Part shown: positions 26,780 to 37,100 of the stretch, piece after piece | Numbering within the stretch: the first letter of the stretch is position 1 | Layout: each line of letters begins with the position of its first letter | Assembly (NCBI GenBank): GCA_029245345.1 | Contig: JAQWPM010000002.1 | Span: forward strand, 93,284-157,283 | Direction of reading: 5' to 3' | From: Longimicrobiales bacterium | Lineage (GTDB): Bacteria > Gemmatimonadota > Gemmatimonadetes > Longimicrobiales > Gaopeijiaceae | DNA: 64,000 bases | Position numbers and translations under genes: made by a program | The notes under the pieces: generated by a model | Database searches by the model: none | Told to the model about the DNA's origin: nothing | What the model saw: the letters and a program-made list of their open reading frames with translations, nothing else

Positions 26780-27759
26780 GTCCGGACCGCTTAGAGGCGC
26801 TCCTTTCGGCCGCCCCCGACATCGAGGTCCTAGTCGTAGGCGACCTGATGCTGGATCGCTACGTATCGGGCCACGTGAATCGGGTCTCTCCGGAGGCGCC
26901 GGTTCCCGTTGTCCGGGTGGATACGTCCGAGTCGGCCGTCGGGGGAGCCGGCAATGTCGCGGCTAACATCACCGCGCTCGGTGCACGCTGCAGCGTCGTC
27001 GGCTGTGTGGGTGAAGATCCCGCTGCTGATCTTCTCGGTGGGGCGCTAACGGCTCTTCAGGTAGGTGTGGACGGCGTAGTCCGGGACGGTGACCGGCCGA
27101 CCACCGAAAAGACTCGTATCCTCGCAGGTCAGCATCAGATCGTCCGCTTTGATGTCGAATCGCACGACGACGTCAGCGCGGAAGTCGCGTCAGAATTGGT
27201 TCTCAGAATCACCGATTTGGCGCGGGGCGTTAATGCGATCGTGGTCGAGGACTACAACAAGGGAGTTCTCGTTCCAGCTGTGATCGAGTCGGTGCGGCAG
27301 GTCGCGGCGGTGCGCGGTATTCCCTGGATCGTCGACCCCAAGCGTAGAAATTTCTTTCGATTTCAGGGGGCGACGGTGCTCAAGCCGAACGCTCATGAAC
27401 TCCAAGACGCGCTCGGAGAATTCATTCATCCGGATGACCCAGCATGGATGGAGGACGTCCGAAGCCGGCTGGAATGCCAGAACCTCCTTCTCACCATGGG
27501 GGAGCGGGGCATGGCCCTCCAGACGGCGGAGGGGGAGTCCTTACGAGTCCCAGCGGTCGCGCGAGGCGTGTATGACGTCTCTGGAGCAGGGGACACGGTT
27601 ACCGCTCTGACTGCCCTCGTCCTCGCCTTCGGCGGTTCTATTGAGGAAGCGGCGTGCCTCGCCAACCACGCAGCAGCGATCGAGGTAGGAAAGCCGGGCG
27701 TTGCTACGGTCTCGCCCAACGAATTGCGGAGCCAGCTTGCGGCCCGCGCCATCACCTAA
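26776..27759 (+). CDS. hldA: D-glycero-beta-D-manno-heptose-7-phosphate kinase (HldA / RfaE domain I)
   Basis: A PfkB-type sugar kinase of 327 residues that phosphorylates heptose-7-phosphate at C1 on the way to ADP-heptose for the LPS core. The substrate segment VGDLMLDRYVSG...RVSPEAPVPV is specific to RfaE, and the catalytic Asp273 is in SGAGDT. In many bacteria this domain is fused to the adenylyltransferase (HldE); here it stands alone, and the partner is encoded at 54584-55075. GTG start within the stop of the previous gene. Confidence 0.92.
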   Translation: MSPDRLEALLSAAPDIEVLVVGDLMLDRYVSGHVNRVSPEAPVPVVRVDTSESAVGGAGNVAANITALGARCSVVGCVGEDPAADLLGGALTALQVGVDGVVRDGDRPTTEKTRILAGQHQIVRFDVESHDDVSAEVASELVLRITDLARGVNAIVVEDYNKGVLVPAVIESVRQVAAVRGIPWIVDPKRRNFFRFQGATVLKPNAHELQDALGEFIHPDDPAWMEDVRSRLECQNLLLTMGERGMALQTAEGESLRVPAVARGVYDVSGAGDTVTALTALVLAFGGSIEEAACLANHAAAIEVGKPGVATVSPNELRSQLAARAIT

Positions 27760-27792
27760 ATCTGATTCATCCCACGTATCACGGAGCCATTA

Positions 27793-28182
27793 ATGCCGGA
27801 ACTCAAGCGAGTCCATACTGAGCACGCCCCCGCCGCCATCGGTCCATATTCCCAGGCGATCGTCTCTGACGGATGGGTTTTCTGTTCCGGTCAGATCCCG
27901 CTGGACCCGGAGACCGGAGAGCAGAACACTGGGTCTGTCGCAGATCAGACCGACTTGTGCCTCAGGAATCTTGAGCATGTACTCAAGGCCGCCGGTGCTT
28001 CCATCAATAGCGTCGTAAAAACGACGGTATTTCTCTCCGACATGAACACTTTTGCGGAGATGAACGAGGTCTACGCAAAACACTTTGGCGACCATCGCCC
28101 GGCGCGGGCCGCGGTGCAGGCCGCAGCCCTGCCCAAATTCTGCGATGTAGAGATCGAGTGCGTCGCTCGCGTGGAGGACTGA
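27793..28182 (+). CDS. ridA: RidA family reactive imine deaminase
   Basis: A 129-residue RidA/YjgF protein that hydrolyses reactive enamine/imine intermediates made by PLP enzymes. Typical segments are APAAIGPYSQAI, VFCSGQIPLDP and the C-terminal Arg-containing ARAAVQAAALP followed by VEIECVARV. A PLP enzyme gene lies two genes upstream, which fits the role, though linkage is loose. A 33-base gap separates it from hldA. Confidence 0.94.
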   Translation: MPELKRVHTEHAPAAIGPYSQAIVSDGWVFCSGQIPLDPETGEQNTGSVADQTDLCLRNLEHVLKAAGASINSVVKTTVFLSDMNTFAEMNEVYAKHFGDHRPARAAVQAAALPKFCDVEIECVARVED

Positions 28183-28351
28183 CGCCGTAACCACGCCCTG
28201 AAGGCCCCAAAGTCGATTGGACGATTTTGTGCCTCAAAGCGTTGCTCCTTCGCCGATGTCAGCCTACTGTTATGTGAACATATGCGTCACGGGGCTGTTA
28301 CGTCCGTGGTGTTTTGTGTTTGGTAGGAGAAAGAAGTAACACTGCACCCTG

Positions 28352-28429
28352 AGGAGCGTGGACGCGCTCCTGTTGTACATAGAATAGAAGTAAGGGTGAT
28401 TCGCTAAGTCCCAACCTCAAGAAGGGAGG
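28352..28429 (+). promoter_or_regulatory. Leader of the SusC gene: inverted repeat, possible -10 box, ribosome site
   Basis: In the 255-base gap before the SusC gene there is a perfect 7-bp inverted repeat (AGGAGCG at 28352-28358, CGCTCCT at 28365-28371), a -10-like TAGAAT at 28380-28385 with a weak TGGACG at 28359-28364, and a strong GGGAGG ribosome site at 28424-28429. The -35/-10 spacing (15) is short, so the promoter call is tentative; the repeat could be an operator. Confidence 0.35.
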
Positions 28430-28437
28430 ACAAACTA

Positions 28438-31400
28438 ATGACGCGTCCAACGTCAGCACGCCTTACCTTCGGTGTAGCGCTCGCGGTTGCAGCGCTCGTC
28501 GGATGGTCACCAGCTCCGGTAGCTGCCCAAACAACGGGTACGCTTGTCGGAGTGGTGAAAGATGCTGCTTCGCAGCGTCCGCTCGAGGCGGTCCAGGTAT
28601 ACATCGGGGGCACCGGAATTGGTGCCCTCACGAATGCCGCAGGCCGCTTTTTGCTTCTCAATGTGCCAGCCGGCGAGCATGCGCTTGCAGCTGACCTCGT
28701 AGGGTATCGCTCAGGTGCTTTGACGGTCACGGTGACCGCTGGGCAGTCTTCGGTAGCCGATTTTGGTCTAAGCCAGACCGCCATCACGCTCAACGAGATC
28801 GTCGTTACAGGTGCTGGAGTGGCTACCGAGAAGCGTAAGCTCGGTAACACGATTGCCACGATCGACGCTTCCGCCCTGGATAACGCTCCGATCGCGAACT
28901 TCAGTCAGATGATCGCGGGTCGTGAGCCTGGTGTAGTGTCGCTTCCTTCGTCCGGTTATACCGGTGAGGGTGCGCGTATCCGCATCCGTGGTTCCGCGTC
29001 GCTCTCGCAGCTCAACGAGCCGATCATCTATGTGGACGGTATCCGCGTGGATCGCTCGGCGGTGCAGTCGTTCAACGGACAGGGTTCGCCCTCCCGTCTG
29101 GACGACATTCCGCCCGAGTCGATCGAGCGGGTCGAGATCCTAAAGGGTGCTGCTGCTGCCACGTTGTACGGCACGGAAGCATCTAACGGCGTGATCCAGA
29201 TCTTCACGAAGCGTGGCCGCGCAGGTGCGCCTCGCTTCACGGCTCAGGCCGACTGGTCGAACATCGTCGCACCGACGAACCGCATCCTCCCTGTTGCTGA
29301 CTTTGCAGAGAGCGCGGCAGACCAGGCGCGGATTGCCGCGCGTTGGGGTCGTAACGTTCAGCTCTTCGAGCCGTTCCAGGAAGACATCATTCCTGACATG
29401 CTCGGCGCCGGTTTTGGCCAGATCTACTCGGCCTCCGTGTCGGGTGGTTCGAATGCCTTCCAGTACTTCGTGTCGGGTCGCCTGACGGATGAAGATGGTC
29501 CGTTCGACGCTGCGAAGAACTTCCCGGTCGTGGAAGGTATTGAGCCGGAGACGGATTCGAATCGTCGAGCCTCGGTCACCTCGAACTTCACGATCATCCC
29601 GAACAGCAAAATCCGGATCGGCGTCTCGACGCTCTTCTCGGACATGGAGCACCACACGCCGGACAACTCGAACAACATTTACGGTGTGTTCTCCTCGCAG
29701 CTCATGACGCAGTTGCGCCTCGCGACCCCCGACAATTACTACGGTAACCCGGCGTTTGCGACGGGTCGTGAGAACATGTACCAGCTGAACTTCGTGAACT
29801 CGCAGCACTTTGCGGGCTCGACGAACATTGGCTTCACGCCGACCGACAACTTCCGTCTCGACGGAACGTTCGGTATCGACTTCACGTCGGATGATGCTGT
29901 CTCGTTCCGTCCGTACGCGTGGAACGTCGATGGCTTCAGTGGCTCTACACCGGATGGTAGCCGGACCGTGCGGGAGAATCGTAGCCGCGAGATCACAACG
30001 GACCTGAAGGGTTCTCACACCTTCCAAACCAACATGTGGGAGAACACGCTTCTCTTCGGGGGACAGGGCTTCATCCGTCAGCGCCAGAGCGCTGGTGGTG
30101 GTGGCCGCGACTTCCCGGGCCCCGGCCTGGAGACGTTGTCCGCTCTCGCGTCGGAGAGTTCCAGTGAGAGCTGGCTCCGTGTGACGCAGATTGGTGGTTA
30201 CCTGCAGGATCAGCTTGGTTGGGACGACTGGGTATTCTTGACCGTCGGTGGACGTTGGGATGCCAACTCCGCGTTCGGTGAAGACTTTGAGACGGCCTTC
30301 TACCCGAAGGTTTCCGTCTCAATCGTTCCCAGCCAGGGACTGGATTGGACGAGCGAGACCGTCTCGACGTTCCGTATCCGTTCCGCGCTGGGTAAGTCCG
30401 GCCTCCAGCCGGGCGCCTTTGATAAGTTCACCACGTTTTCGCCGCAGCCGTCGGCTGAGGGTCCTGGCGTTCGTCCCAGCAACTTGGGTAACTCCGCCCT
30501 GAGGCCTGAGGTTTCGACAGAGTGGGAAGTGGGTGCCGAGATCGGCCTCTTTAACGACAAGTGGTCGGTCGACATGACGTACTGGAACCGCAAGGTGACA
30601 GACGCTCTCGTAGCCCGTCAGTTCCCGGTAACGGGTGGGTTCACGTCGACGCAGCTGGATAACATTGGTGAGATGCAGGCTTCGGGCGTCGAGATCAGCC
30701 TGCGTGGTGCGCTGATCCAGAGTGAGAGCCTGTCCCTCAACGTGTTTGCGAACACGGCGTACCTGCAGGAAACGATCACCAGCATGGGTGGAGCACCGGC
30801 TCTTAAGACCGGTGGTTCGTACCCGCGCTACCGCAACTACCTCGTCGAAGGTTCCACACCAGGTGCGTTCTTCGGTGCCAAGATTGCGGACGTGGCGATT
30901 CCGTTGAACCTCGATGGTTCCTGCACGGAGCCGTCGCTGGCCCAGGCGCTCGCGTACTTTGCGGGCCCGGTCAACCCGAGCAGTTTCAAGCCGCTCGCGA
31001 TCGGTAACGACGGATCCAACAACACGTTCGGTGATCCGAACGGTCAGTTCGCTTCAAATAACTGCGGAGAGGGCCTGCTCGAGTCGTATCTCGGCAAGCC
31101 GTCGCCTTCTTGGGCTGGTTCTGCCGGCTTCAACATGTCCTTCGCAGGCAACTTCGAATTAAGCACCTTGTTCGAGTACAAGTTTGGTCACCAGGTGCAG
31201 GATCTGTCGGGTATGTTCCGTCGGTCAAACTCCGTGATCGGCCGCAACACGCCGCGCTCGGCTGAGCTCGAGTCGATCATGAAGAACCCGGCATCGTCCG
31301 CGCAGGCCCGTCTCGACGCGGCTGTTTCGTGGGCTCGTGAAGTTGAAGGTCTGTCGCCGATGTCAGGCATGAACGGCGTCTTCGATGCCAGCTGGATCCA

Positions 31401-31656
31401 GTTGCGTGAGGTGTCGCTCACGTACCGGGTACCGGCCGACATCGTTTCGGGCTGGGGACTGTCCACCGCCACCGTCAACCTCGGTGCGCGGAACTTGAAG
31501 ATGTTCATGCTTGGTGATTACACGGGCATGGATCCCGAGGGCAACGTCCTCGGCCGCTGCAACGGCGGACTCAACTGTAACTTCCTCGATTCGACCGAAG
31601 GGTGGGGGATCCCGATCCCACGTCGGCTGACACTTTCCACTCGCGTCACGTTCTAA
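28438..31656 (+). CDS. SusC/RagA-type TonB-dependent receptor
   Basis: A 1072-residue outer-membrane receptor that imports oligomers or peptides with its SusD partner. A signal peptide (cleavage near PVAA-Q, residue 30) is followed by a carboxypeptidase-regulatory-like domain (about 32-115), a conserved LNEIVVTG stretch, the plug (about 120-250, with YVDGIRVDRS and LKGAAAATLYGTEASNGVI in part) and a 22-strand-type barrel ending VTF. The ribosome site is strong and the codon choice regular, suggesting high expression. susD follows 12 bases later. The cargo is unknown; no glycoside hydrolase lies adjacent. Confidence 0.93.
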   Translation: MTRPTSARLTFGVALAVAALVGWSPAPVAAQTTGTLVGVVKDAASQRPLEAVQVYIGGTGIGALTNAAGRFLLLNVPAGEHALAADLVGYRSGALTVTVTAGQSSVADFGLSQTAITLNEIVVTGAGVATEKRKLGNTIATIDASALDNAPIANFSQMIAGREPGVVSLPSSGYTGEGARIRIRGSASLSQLNEPIIYVDGIRVDRSAVQSFNGQGSPSRLDDIPPESIERVEILKGAAAATLYGTEASNGVIQIFTKRGRAGAPRFTAQADWSNIVAPTNRILPVADFAESAADQARIAARWGRNVQLFEPFQEDIIPDMLGAGFGQIYSASVSGGSNAFQYFVSGRLTDEDGPFDAAKNFPVVEGIEPETDSNRRASVTSNFTIIPNSKIRIGVSTLFSDMEHHTPDNSNNIYGVFSSQLMTQLRLATPDNYYGNPAFATGRENMYQLNFVNSQHFAGSTNIGFTPTDNFRLDGTFGIDFTSDDAVSFRPYAWNVDGFSGSTPDGSRTVRENRSREITTDLKGSHTFQTNMWENTLLFGGQGFIRQRQSAGGGGRDFPGPGLETLSALASESSSESWLRVTQIGGYLQDQLGWDDWVFLTVGGRWDANSAFGEDFETAFYPKVSVSIVPSQGLDWTSETVSTFRIRSALGKSGLQPGAFDKFTTFSPQPSAEGPGVRPSNLGNSALRPEVSTEWEVGAEIGLFNDKWSVDMTYWNRKVTDALVARQFPVTGGFTSTQLDNIGEMQASGVEISLRGALIQSESLSLNVFANTAYLQETITSMGGAPALKTGGSYPRYRNYLVEGSTPGAFFGAKIADVAIPLNLDGSCTEPSLAQALAYFAGPVNPSSFKPLAIGNDGSNNTFGDPNGQFASNNCGEGLLESYLGKPSPSWAGSAGFNMSFAGNFELSTLFEYKFGHQVQDLSGMFRRSNSVIGRNTPRSAELESIMKNPASSAQARLDAAVSWAREVEGLSPMSGMNGVFDASWIQLREVSLTYRVPADIVSGWGLSTATVNLGARNLKMFMLGDYTGMDPEGNVLGRCNGGLNCNFLDSTEGWGIPIPRRLTLSTRVTF

Positions 31657-31668
31657 GGGGGACGACTA

Positions 31669-33003
31669 ATGATTAAGCAATTGAAAGCTCCCGCGGTGAT
31701 GCTTGCAGCGACCGTGGCCCTCACCGGCTGTGATCTGCTGGACGTCAGCAATCCCAACAACCTGGTGGAGGCTTCGATTCGTAACGAAGCCGCAGCATCT
31801 GCCGTGGTGAACGGGTCACTGGCTTTAGTATCATCGTCGATTTCCCAGTCCTGGCAGCCGTACCTCGTCGCATCTGACGAGTTGTACTGGATCGGCTCAC
31901 GCGATGCGTGGGGCTCGCTGGACCAGGGATTTGTAGACGATCCTCTCAATGAGTTCATCGACGGTCCGTTCCCAGCTTTGGGGCAGGCCCGGTGGATGAG
32001 TGACGAGGCTGTTGAGATTCTCGCCGGGCATGTCGCGGAGAGCCCGAGTACGGCCATGACTTACGATTTGGCCCGTGCCAACTTGTACTCCGGCATTCAG
32101 TACATGTTGATCGGTGAGACGCAGGAGGATTTTGCGTTCTCCGACAAGACCGAAGACGGGCCGCCGGTTGGCCCGGCCAACATGTTCCAGGTTCTCGACG
32201 GTGCGATCTCGCGCCTGGACGCTGCGGTGTCCGGTGCGAATGCCGTCGGTGACGCTGACCTCGCTATGAGGGCGATGGCGATACGTGCGCGCGCGCATCA
32301 GTCGCGTGCGATCTGGGACGCCATCAACCCGTCGCCTTCGGGCAACGGACTCGTCAACGCGGCAGCTGCCGCGGCTGACGCTAACGCAGTGATTGCCGCT
32401 GCGGGTGGCGCGACGGCTGACTGGACGTACAACCTTACGTACTCCAGCGGCACGGTCAGCAACTCGATGGCGAGCTGGGTGAACGACCGGAAAGAGAACC
32501 AGATCGATCTTTCGATCGTGACGGTTAATGCCGCGAACGACATCAACGGCATCGCTCTCATGGATCCGATCGACAACGTCGCGGATCCTGCGGTGATCAG
32601 GATTCTCAACCAGTGGAAGGGTGGAAACTATCTGTCAAAGGGTGGCGTTTATGAGCCCATGACGGTGTCCTCCACTCGGTTGATGCATCTGATTTTGGCT
32701 GAAAATGCGCTCGCCGGCGGCAACAACGCTGGATTCACAGAGCACATCAACCACATCCGTTCCATGGACGGGTCGACCTTGTTCAGCGGCCAGATCTCGA
32801 ACATGGATATGCTGAAGCACACGCGTCGTGTGAACGTCATGCTCCAGGGGCTCCGGCTCGGGGACATGTACCGCTTCGGTATCCAAGCGTCGGATTGGTC
32901 TAACTTGGCTGTTACATCGTCCGGTCCGGGCGAGATGCTTCCGATCTCAATCATCGAGATTCGGGCCAACTGCCACCTGAACGGCCTCGGCTGCGGTGGT
33001 TGA
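31669..33003 (+). CDS. SusD/RagB-type nutrient-binding lipoprotein
   Basis: A 444-residue lipoprotein (lipobox LTGC) that starts DLLDVSNPNN, the usual SusD opening after the acylated cysteine. It is helix-rich with TPR-like segments. It caps the SusC barrel at the cell surface. A hairpin terminator lies just after the stop, which isolates the SusCD pair from the next genes. Confidence 0.88.
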   Translation: MIKQLKAPAVMLAATVALTGCDLLDVSNPNNLVEASIRNEAAASAVVNGSLALVSSSISQSWQPYLVASDELYWIGSRDAWGSLDQGFVDDPLNEFIDGPFPALGQARWMSDEAVEILAGHVAESPSTAMTYDLARANLYSGIQYMLIGETQEDFAFSDKTEDGPPVGPANMFQVLDGAISRLDAAVSGANAVGDADLAMRAMAIRARAHQSRAIWDAINPSPSGNGLVNAAAAAADANAVIAAAGGATADWTYNLTYSSGTVSNSMASWVNDRKENQIDLSIVTVNAANDINGIALMDPIDNVADPAVIRILNQWKGGNYLSKGGVYEPMTVSSTRLMHLILAENALAGGNNAGFTEHINHIRSMDGSTLFSGQISNMDMLKHTRRVNVMLQGLRLGDMYRFGIQASDWSNLAVTSSGPGEMLPISIIEIRANCHLNGLGCGG

Positions 33004-33029
33004 TCCCCGCTAAGGGGTAGAGAAAGGCG

Positions 33030-33070
33030 GGCGCATCCGTACCTTGTGTGCGGGTGCGCCTCGTCTTTTT
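33030..33070 (+). terminator. Rho-independent terminator after the SusCD pair
   Basis: GGCGCATCCG at 33030-33039 pairs with CGGGTGCGCC at 33051-33060 (ten pairs, one G-T), followed by TCGTCTTTTT. Confidence 0.85.
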
Positions 33071-33094
33071 CAGTCACTGACCTGCAGATATCAG

Positions 33095-33535
33095 ATGATG
33101 AAACACAAAGCTCTCGTCGCGCTCGGTTTCGTGGCGCTCGTTGTGGCCTTCGGATGCGGAGCGTTCGAAGATCCCACCCCGAATCACATTTTTTTCCAAG
33201 TGGATGGGGAAACCGGAACCGAGGTGAATGTCATCTACTCCACGCAGTTCGTTGCTGGAGTGGATGAGTACGCCGTAACTGGCGTGACGGTCTTCGTTTC
33301 GGACACCGTCCGACACACACTGCCTATCGATACGGTGTTCAACATCGCGATCGACCGGCAGTGGTTGGTGCTGATTTTGCCTCCGGAGGAGGGGGCATAC
33401 GAGCTCAACGTCCGTGTGGATGTCGATAACAGGAGCCTGGTCTCCGAGTCGGGCGGCGTCTTCGCCGGCACCCCATGGTCGTTCGTCTACATGTTCAACC
33501 GTCAACTCACCCGCATTATCGAGGTCGAGATTTAA
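33095..33535 (+). CDS. Small predicted lipoprotein of unknown function
   Basis: A 146-residue protein starting MMKHKALVALGF with a lipobox-like VAFGC, followed by about 120 residues of beta-rich sequence (IFFQVDGETGTEVNVIYST, VTVFVSDTVRHT). I recognise no family. The ATG at 33095 starts the signal sequence; the frame is open 51 bases upstream into the terminator. Its stop overlaps the next start (TAATG), so the two small lipoproteins are coupled and probably act together at the envelope. Confidence 0.7.
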   Translation: MMKHKALVALGFVALVVAFGCGAFEDPTPNHIFFQVDGETGTEVNVIYSTQFVAGVDEYAVTGVTVFVSDTVRHTLPIDTVFNIAIDRQWLVLILPPEEGAYELNVRVDVDNRSLVSESGGVFAGTPWSFVYMFNRQLTRIIEVEI

Positions 33536-34032
33536 TGTCGACTTCCACCTTGATGGTTCTAACGGCAGCAATCGTCCTCGCGGGTTGCTATACCTACACA
33601 CCGGTTGAAACTCCCGAGCCGGGAACGGTGGCTCGGGTCACCGTGCCGCTTCAATCTGCGGTCGCTGATCGCAACGCTGCGGCGCAGACGGTCCTGGTCG
33701 AGGGAGTCGTCCTCGAAGCGGGGGATACCATCGTCTTGGCCTCGACCACGCGTCGCGACTTGACCGCGTTCAGCCGGATGATCCAGTTCGACACCTTCCG
33801 TGTGGCACGGGACGGCGCGGTCTCTGTGGAGTTGCGTGAGTCCTCCCCGGGCAAGAGCATCGCACTAGGCCTCGTCATCACCAGCGCGGCCGTTTCACTC
33901 GCGATTTCGGCTCTCGCGATCGACGATGGTAAGGCGGGTGACGATAGTGTCGGGGACGGGACGATGCCGGAGGGTGCGGTCGTCATCAGTTCCTCGCTTG
34001 TGGGCTTGGTCTGGAAGCTGATCGGACGCTGA
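33535..34032 (+). CDS. Small predicted lipoprotein of unknown function
   Basis: A 165-residue protein with a lipobox VLAGC near residue 18, a beta-rich middle (VEGVVLEAGDTIVLASTTRRD, in part) and a hydrophobic segment (about 105-125, GLVITSAAVSLAISALAI). The middle resembles short OB/SH3-like beta domains, but I cannot name a family. Coupled to the upstream lipoprotein by TAATG overlap. Confidence 0.68.
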   Translation: MSTSTLMVLTAAIVLAGCYTYTPVETPEPGTVARVTVPLQSAVADRNAAAQTVLVEGVVLEAGDTIVLASTTRRDLTAFSRMIQFDTFRVARDGAVSVELRESSPGKSIALGLVITSAAVSLAISALAIDDGKAGDDSVGDGTMPEGAVVISSSLVGLVWKLIGR

Positions 34033-34171
34033 CGGGAGGTTCACCGCCGGCTATTGGTCTCCTTGGGTTGTTATGGCCCGCTTGTCTTGCTTCCTTTTGT
34101 CAGCTGTTCTACGCTGACGTTCCCGGACCGACGCCCCCCCCTCGAACACCCACAAATCAGGCATCAAAACG

Positions 34172-37100
34172 ATGAGCAGATACGTTCGGCTCCTCGCGCG
34201 CACAGTGCTCGGCCTTGCGGTCGTGCTCCCGACTTGGATCGTGCCCGCGGACGCACAGGAATTCCCAGAAGAGATCTACGACGGCCTTCGGTGGACAAAC
34301 GTCGGCATCGCTCGCGGTGGACGTTCCACAGCTGTGGCGGGTAGCGATGCTCGCCCCATGGAGTACTACTTCGGCGCGACCGGTGGTGGACTTTGGAAGA
34401 CCACGGACGGTGGAAACAACTGGCGTGCCGTCACAGACGGGCAGATCACGAGTTCGTCTGTTGGTGCGGTAGCCGTCTGTGAGTCGGACCCCGATGTCGT
34501 ATATATCGGCACGGGTGAGACGCAGATTCGTGGAAACATCCAGCAGGGTGATGGCGCGTACAAGTCGACCGATGCAGGTCGCACGTGGACGCATATCGGT
34601 CTTCGCGAAACGCAGAACATCGCGCGAATTCGGATCCATCCGGACAACTGCGACGTCGCTTGGGTTGCAGGTTGGGGCGTTCACTCCGCGGACAATCCGG
34701 AGCGCGGGGTGTTCAAGACCAGCGACGGTGGTGAGTCGTGGGACCACACGCTGTTCAAGAGCGAGAAGGCCGGGGCGAACGACCTAGTCGTCGATCCCAA
34801 CAACCCCGATGTCCTGTACGCGGGGATTTGGGAAGCTTGGCGCAAGAGCTGGGGGATGAGCTCAGGCGGTATGGATTCCGGAATCTGGAAGTCCACCGAC
34901 GGCGGCGACAACTGGACTGACATCACTGCGAATGTTGGGCTCGGCGACGCGCCGATCGGCAAGATTGGCCTCGCCGTTTCAGGTGCGAATTCTGATCGCG
35001 TGTGGGCGATCATCGAGCACAAGGAAGCCGGTGGTGTCTACCGTTCCGACGACGGTGGTGAATCGTGGGAGTACATGAACGACGAGCGGAAGCTCAGGCA
35101 GCGTGCCTTCTACTACAGCCGCATCTATGCGGACCCTCAGGACGAAGACGTCGTATATGCCGTGAACACCGGCTTCTACAAGTCGGAAGATGGCGGAGCG
35201 ACCTTCCCCCGTTCGATCAGCGTGCCGCACGGAGACAACCACGACGTGTGGATTGCTCCGTCGGATACGGACCGGATGATCAACGCCAACGATGGTGGCG
35301 GAAACGTCTCCTTTAATGGTGGACAGAGTTGGACGGACCAGCAGTTCATGACATCGCAGTTCTATCGGGTCACCACCACGAACCACGAGCCCTACTACAT
35401 CTGCGGTGCCCAGCAGGACAACTCGACGGCATGTATGCCGTCGAGTGGGTGGAACCACCTTTCCGCGGCCGGTGGCCGTGGGGGCGGTGGCCATTTCTTC
35501 GCGGTCGGCGGTGGTGAGAGTGGATACATCGCGTCTGATCCGGATGACCCCGATGTCTACTACGCGGGTTCGTACGGTGGTGCGCTCTCCCGGTTCGACT
35601 ACCGAACCGGCATCACCCGGGCCATCAACGTTTGGCCTGACAACCCCATGGGTCAGTCCGCGGAAGACATCACGGAGCGCGTCCAGTGGACCTTCCCGAT
35701 CGTCTTCGACAATCACGACTCCGGGATCGTGTACACGGCGACGCAGAAGGTCTGGCGGTCCTCTACGGACGGTCAAAGCTGGGATGCCATTAGTGGTGAC
35801 CTGACCCGTGCGGATCCGATGACCATTGGGCCGTCGGGTGGACCGATCACGCTGGATCAGACCGGTGTAGAGACGTACGCGACCGTCTTCGCGATCGCTC
35901 CGTCACACCATGATCAGAACGTGATCTGGGCAGGCTCGGATGATGGGTACGTTTCCGTGACCCGGAACGCCCAGAGCGACGCTCCGACGTGGGAGAACGT
36001 CACTCCGCCGGACGCCCCGGACTTCGTTCGTATAAACACGATCGAGGCGTCGCCGCACACACCGGGCAAGGCTTATGTGTCTGGTATTCGGTACTTGGTG
36101 GATAACGACAGGAGCCCGTATGTCTGGAAGACCGAGGACTACGGACAGAACTGGACCAAGATCACGAACGGGATCCCGGACGACGACTTCGTGCGCGCGA
36201 CTCGGGAAGACATCGTACGGCCCGGAATGCTGTATGCGGGGACCGAGAGGACTGTATACGTCTCATGGAACGACGGAGAGAACTGGCAGCCTTTGAGCCA
36301 GAACCTTCCCGTCGTGCAGGTCTCGGACCTCGTGGTCGAGGACAACGACCTCGTGATCGGGACACACGGACGGTCGTTCTGGGTGATGCGGGACATCGGA
36401 ATTCTTCGCCAGATGACACCTGAGGTCGTCACCTCCGACTGGTGGCTCTTCGATCCGAAGGACCCGGTGCGCGGTTTCGACAACGCCACCACCGTTCAGT
36501 ACTACCTGCCGGAAGCAGCGGATGAGATCACCGTAGAAATCATGGATTCCGACGGTGACATCATCTTCACATCAACCGCCGGTGGCGACGATGACGAGCC
36601 GGTGGAAGCGGCGGCAGGTGGTCGTGGGGGTGGCCGCGGTGGCTTCTCCGGGACCATTCGACCTTCTCGTTCAGCCGGTTCGAAAACGTTCCGGTGGAAC
36701 CAGCGGCTTCCTAGCTGGACCGACTTCGAAGGTCGCATCTTCTGGGCGGCTGGCCCTGTGGGCCCGGCCGTAGTCCCGGGTCAGTATCAGGTCAACATGA
36801 CGGTGGACGGCGAAACCCAGAGCCGAGAGTTCGAGATCAAGATGAACCCGCGGGTGCTCGCCGAAGGTGTCACTGTGGCGGATCTCCAGGCGCGACATGA
36901 TCTCGCCATCATGATTCGGGATCGTGTGACGCAGGCCAATGAGGCGGTTCTGCAAATGCGCTCGATCAAGACACAGATTGACGATCGTACCGAAGAGAAC
37001 GACAACGCAGAACTGGCCTCGTTGGCAGGTACGGTTGCTGAGCGATTGACGAGCGTTGAGGGTGAGATCTACCAGATCCAGAATCGCTCGGGTCAGGATC

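Noticed and set aside
29140-30027. 295-codon open frame antisense to the SusC gene
   Set aside because: It is a mirror of the regular codon pattern of the SusC gene, has no ribosome site and low-complexity Arg/Val content, and matches nothing.
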